A stretch of 52,004 nucleotides of DNA from a virus. Both the position numbers and the translations under genes were made by a program. Shown here one piece after another: positions 50,691-52,004 of this stretch. Every line of letters starts with the position of its first letter. The first letter of the stretch is position 1. The DNA lies in IMG/VR virus record IMGVR_UViG_3300036828_001086, positions 1-52,004 of that record; one strand, given 5' to 3'. The notes below the pieces were generated by a model. That model did no database searches. It worked only from the letters and a program-made list of their open reading frames with translations, and was not told the origin of the DNA.

Positions 50691-50730
50691 CTGTTAGGAG
50701 CCAACATGACAAGACAACCGGGAGGTCCTA

Positions 50731-50910
50731 GTGCCTGACGACGAAGTCGAACCCACCCCTGACGAGGTCGAACCCACCCCTGAGCCCGCTCAGGAGCCGA
50801 GTGAGCCCTGGCTGTCGGATGCCGGCACCAAGCTCTCCGACGACGGCCTGGCCGTGCACCGGGCCAACATCGAGGCGGCTAACATCGAGGCGGCCAGCGA
50901 TGACGCTTAA
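50731..50910 (+). CDS. Small acidic repeat protein upstream of the lysin
   Basis: A 59-residue frame from GTG 50731, preceded by GGGAGG at a good distance, ending TAA 50908-50910 and overlapping the amidase ATG by eleven bases. It begins with a tandem DEVEPTP repeat (21-bp units at 50737-50757 and 50758-50778), is strongly acidic, then has a tandem NIEAA end (15-bp units at 50863-50877 and 50878-50892). There is no membrane segment, so it is not a holin. It may be disordered and modulate the lysin or be a virion tail fragment. Function unknown. Confidence 0.6.
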   Translation: MPDDEVEPTPDEVEPTPEPAQEPSEPWLSDAGTKLSDDGLAVHRANIEAANIEAASDDA

Positions 50911-51745
50911 CCGGATCTGGATGCCCTCCCCGAACTACTCCGGCCGGGACCGCCGCTCGGTCAGGCTGATCGTTCTCCACACCAGCGAGGGTGCGCAGAG
51001 CTACCAGAGCCTCGGGTCGTTCTTCGGCCGGCCCGCGGTGCAGGTGTCCTCCCACGTCGGGATCGACGACACCCTCAACACGGTCGGGGAGTACGTCAAG
51101 CGGGACAACAAGGCGTGGACGGCGGGCAACGCCAACCCGGTGGCTGTGCAGGCCGAGCTATGCACCCCCAACGGGGCGGCGGCGGGCTGGGACTACGTCA
51201 TGTGGAAGACCCACCAGGGCATGCTCAACAACTGCGCGGCCTGGGTGGCCGAAGAGGCCGCGGCCTTCGGTATCCCGATCGTCAAGCTGACCCCCCAACA
51301 GGCTCAGAGCACCGGCCGGGGTGTCTGCCAGCACCGGGACCTGGGCAGCTGGGGGTCGGGTCACAGCGACTGCGGCAACGGCTTCCCCATCGACGAGGTC
51401 ATCGCCATGGCCGGTGGACAAGCGCCGCCGCCGACACCGCAGCCCACACCACCCCCGATACGGGGCGACGCCCCGGCCTTCCCCTACCCGCCTGGGCACT
51501 ACCTGGGCCAGCCCTCCAATGACCCCAACTGCCATTCGGGCTACTACGGCGGGGTGGACACGACCAACGTGGCCACCTGGCAGACCCAGATGGCGGCGAG
51601 GGGGTGGACGATCGTCACCGACGGTATGTTCGGTCCGGGCTCGTCCTCCGTCGCCCGTCAGTTCCAGGCGGAGAAGGGGCTGAGTCAGGACGGCCTGGTC
51701 GGCCCGCAGACTTGGCGGGCGTCGTGGACATCACCGGTCACGTAG
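50900..51745 (+). CDS. Endolysin: N-acetylmuramoyl-L-alanine amidase with PG-binding domain
   Basis: A 281-residue lysin. Residues 15-170 are an Amidase_2 (PGRP-like) domain: His27 in LIVLHTSEG, His145 in CQHRDLG and Cys158 in HSDCG are candidate zinc ligands, with WDYVMW and SSHVGID in expected places. A Pro-rich linker (residues 176-187) leads to a peptidoglycan_binding_1 domain (222-274) with TWQTQMAARGWTIVTDGMFG and ARQFQAEKGLSQDGLVGPQT. It hydrolyses the amide between muramic acid and stem peptide at lysis. ATG 50900 is set by the domain start and overlaps the small gene before it. No holin follows in the window. Confidence 0.93.
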   Translation: MTLNRIWMPSPNYSGRDRRSVRLIVLHTSEGAQSYQSLGSFFGRPAVQVSSHVGIDDTLNTVGEYVKRDNKAWTAGNANPVAVQAELCTPNGAAAGWDYVMWKTHQGMLNNCAAWVAEEAAAFGIPIVKLTPQQAQSTGRGVCQHRDLGSWGSGHSDCGNGFPIDEVIAMAGGQAPPPTPQPTPPPIRGDAPAFPYPPGHYLGQPSNDPNCHSGYYGGVDTTNVATWQTQMAARGWTIVTDGMFGPGSSSVARQFQAEKGLSQDGLVGPQTWRASWTSPVT

Positions 51746-51780
51746 GCGCCTGCAACACGCATTGAACCCGGCAGCCTTCT

Positions 51781-51811
51781 AGCCGGCCGGACCAACTTGG
51801 TCCAACCGGCT
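51781..51811. terminator. 31-bp dyad between convergent genes, probable bidirectional terminator
   Basis: AGCCGG (51781-51786) and CCGGCT (51806-51811) flank the perfect palindrome GGACCAACTTGGTCC (51789-51803), giving a long hairpin with one 2x2 mismatch. It lies between the lysin stop (51745) and the stop of the minus-strand gene (51810-51812), a typical place for a two-way terminator, though no T-run follows. The 15-bp core is the reverse complement of 12874-12888. Confidence 0.6.
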
Positions 51812-52004
51812 ACTGGCCAACAGAGAACAGTGAGGCCAGGCACCCCACCATGTGCTGGTTCACCTCGCCCAAGGCCAGCTTCTCGGTCTCGTGCGCCTCC
51901 AAGCTCTCCCACACGATGTTGGAAAAGATGATGATCTGACCGACCCAGCCCGACTTGGTTTCGATGGCGCGGGTGGTGAGGAAGTTGTCGGGCGTCTTGA
52001 CCGG
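51810..52004 (-). CDS. Convergent gene, C-terminal fragment, function unknown
   Basis: Read on the minus strand, the last 64 codons of a gene enter from the right edge and end in TAG (complement of 51810-51812). The frame is open throughout, uses strongly GC-rich third positions like the rest of the phage, and gives a plausible folded end: NFLTTRAIETKSGWVGQIII, then FSNIVWESLEAHETEKLAL and HMVGCLASLF. No family is recognised. It is the only minus-strand gene with support in the window and marks the end of the late operon; genes of replication or early function commonly lie there. Confidence 0.72.
   Translation of the reverse strand, partial: PVKTPDNFLTTRAIETKSGWVGQIIIFSNIVWESLEAHETEKLALGEVNQHMVGCLASLFSVGQ

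Noticed and set aside
50706-50738. Ten-codon frame ATG...TGA just before the small acidic gene
   Set aside because: It is too short to support and covers the ribosome site of the gene at 50731. A leader peptide cannot be excluded, but nothing shows it.
1-52004. Integrase, attachment sites, tRNA genes, toxin-antitoxin or known defence genes
   Set aside because: None was recognised on either strand. The temperate or lytic nature of the phage cannot be decided from this window.

Overview
The window is a contiguous piece of a tailed double-stranded DNA phage genome, most likely a long-tailed siphovirus of a high-GC Gram-positive (actinobacterial) host. The basis is the gene order (terminase, portal, protease, scaffold, capsid, connectors, tail tube, frameshifted tail assembly chaperones, tape measure, tail tip, fibres, amidase lysin), the uniformly high GC with GC-rich third codon positions, many GTG starts, and dense ATGA/GTGA stop-start overlaps. 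No integrase, attachment site, tRNA or bacterial flanking gene is visible, so a prophage state is not supported. The host assignment is inference.

Layout. 1-3028: accessory module with two glycosyltransferases (the first cut by the left edge), an HNH/endonuclease VII gene inserted between them, a von Willebrand A protein, a small Cys-rich protein and a SAM methyltransferase. 3098-5999: an unknown gene, an HTH protein and the large terminase. 6047-15065: head genes (portal, protease, scaffold, probable decoration protein, major capsid) and connector/neck genes. 15107-31790: a block of about 16.7 kb of adhesin-like genes, including three C1q-like fibre genes in tandem, three genes sharing an ATKxYVD fibre motif, a YkgJ-type metal-binding protein and a 2125-residue protein ending in 46 consecutive units of 20 residues. 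31896-41703: tail tube, tail assembly chaperones with a -1 frameshift at GGGAAAA, tape measure and tail-tip proteins. 41700-50690: further minor tail/fibre genes, one with a lysozyme-like domain. 50731-51745: a small acidic protein and an amidase endolysin. 51810-52004: the end of a minus-strand gene that converges on the lysin; a 31-bp dyad lies between the two.

Everything from 1 to 51745 reads on the plus strand, and most genes touch or overlap. It looks like a late (virion plus lysis) transcription unit, with the convergent gene at the right edge marking the start of another, probably early, region.

The most unusual features are: the near-perfect 26-bp direct repeats that bracket the HNH gene; the strict 60-bp/20-residue array in the giant protein; the placement of that adhesin block between neck genes and tail tube; an 88-bp duplication between two neck genes that carries a palindrome; and the reappearance of the same 15-bp palindrome between the lysin and the convergent gene. 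No single stretch proves a new defence or counter-defence system. The giant repeat protein with its YkgJ neighbour and the glycosyltransferase/VWA/methyltransferase module are the parts with least obvious precedent.
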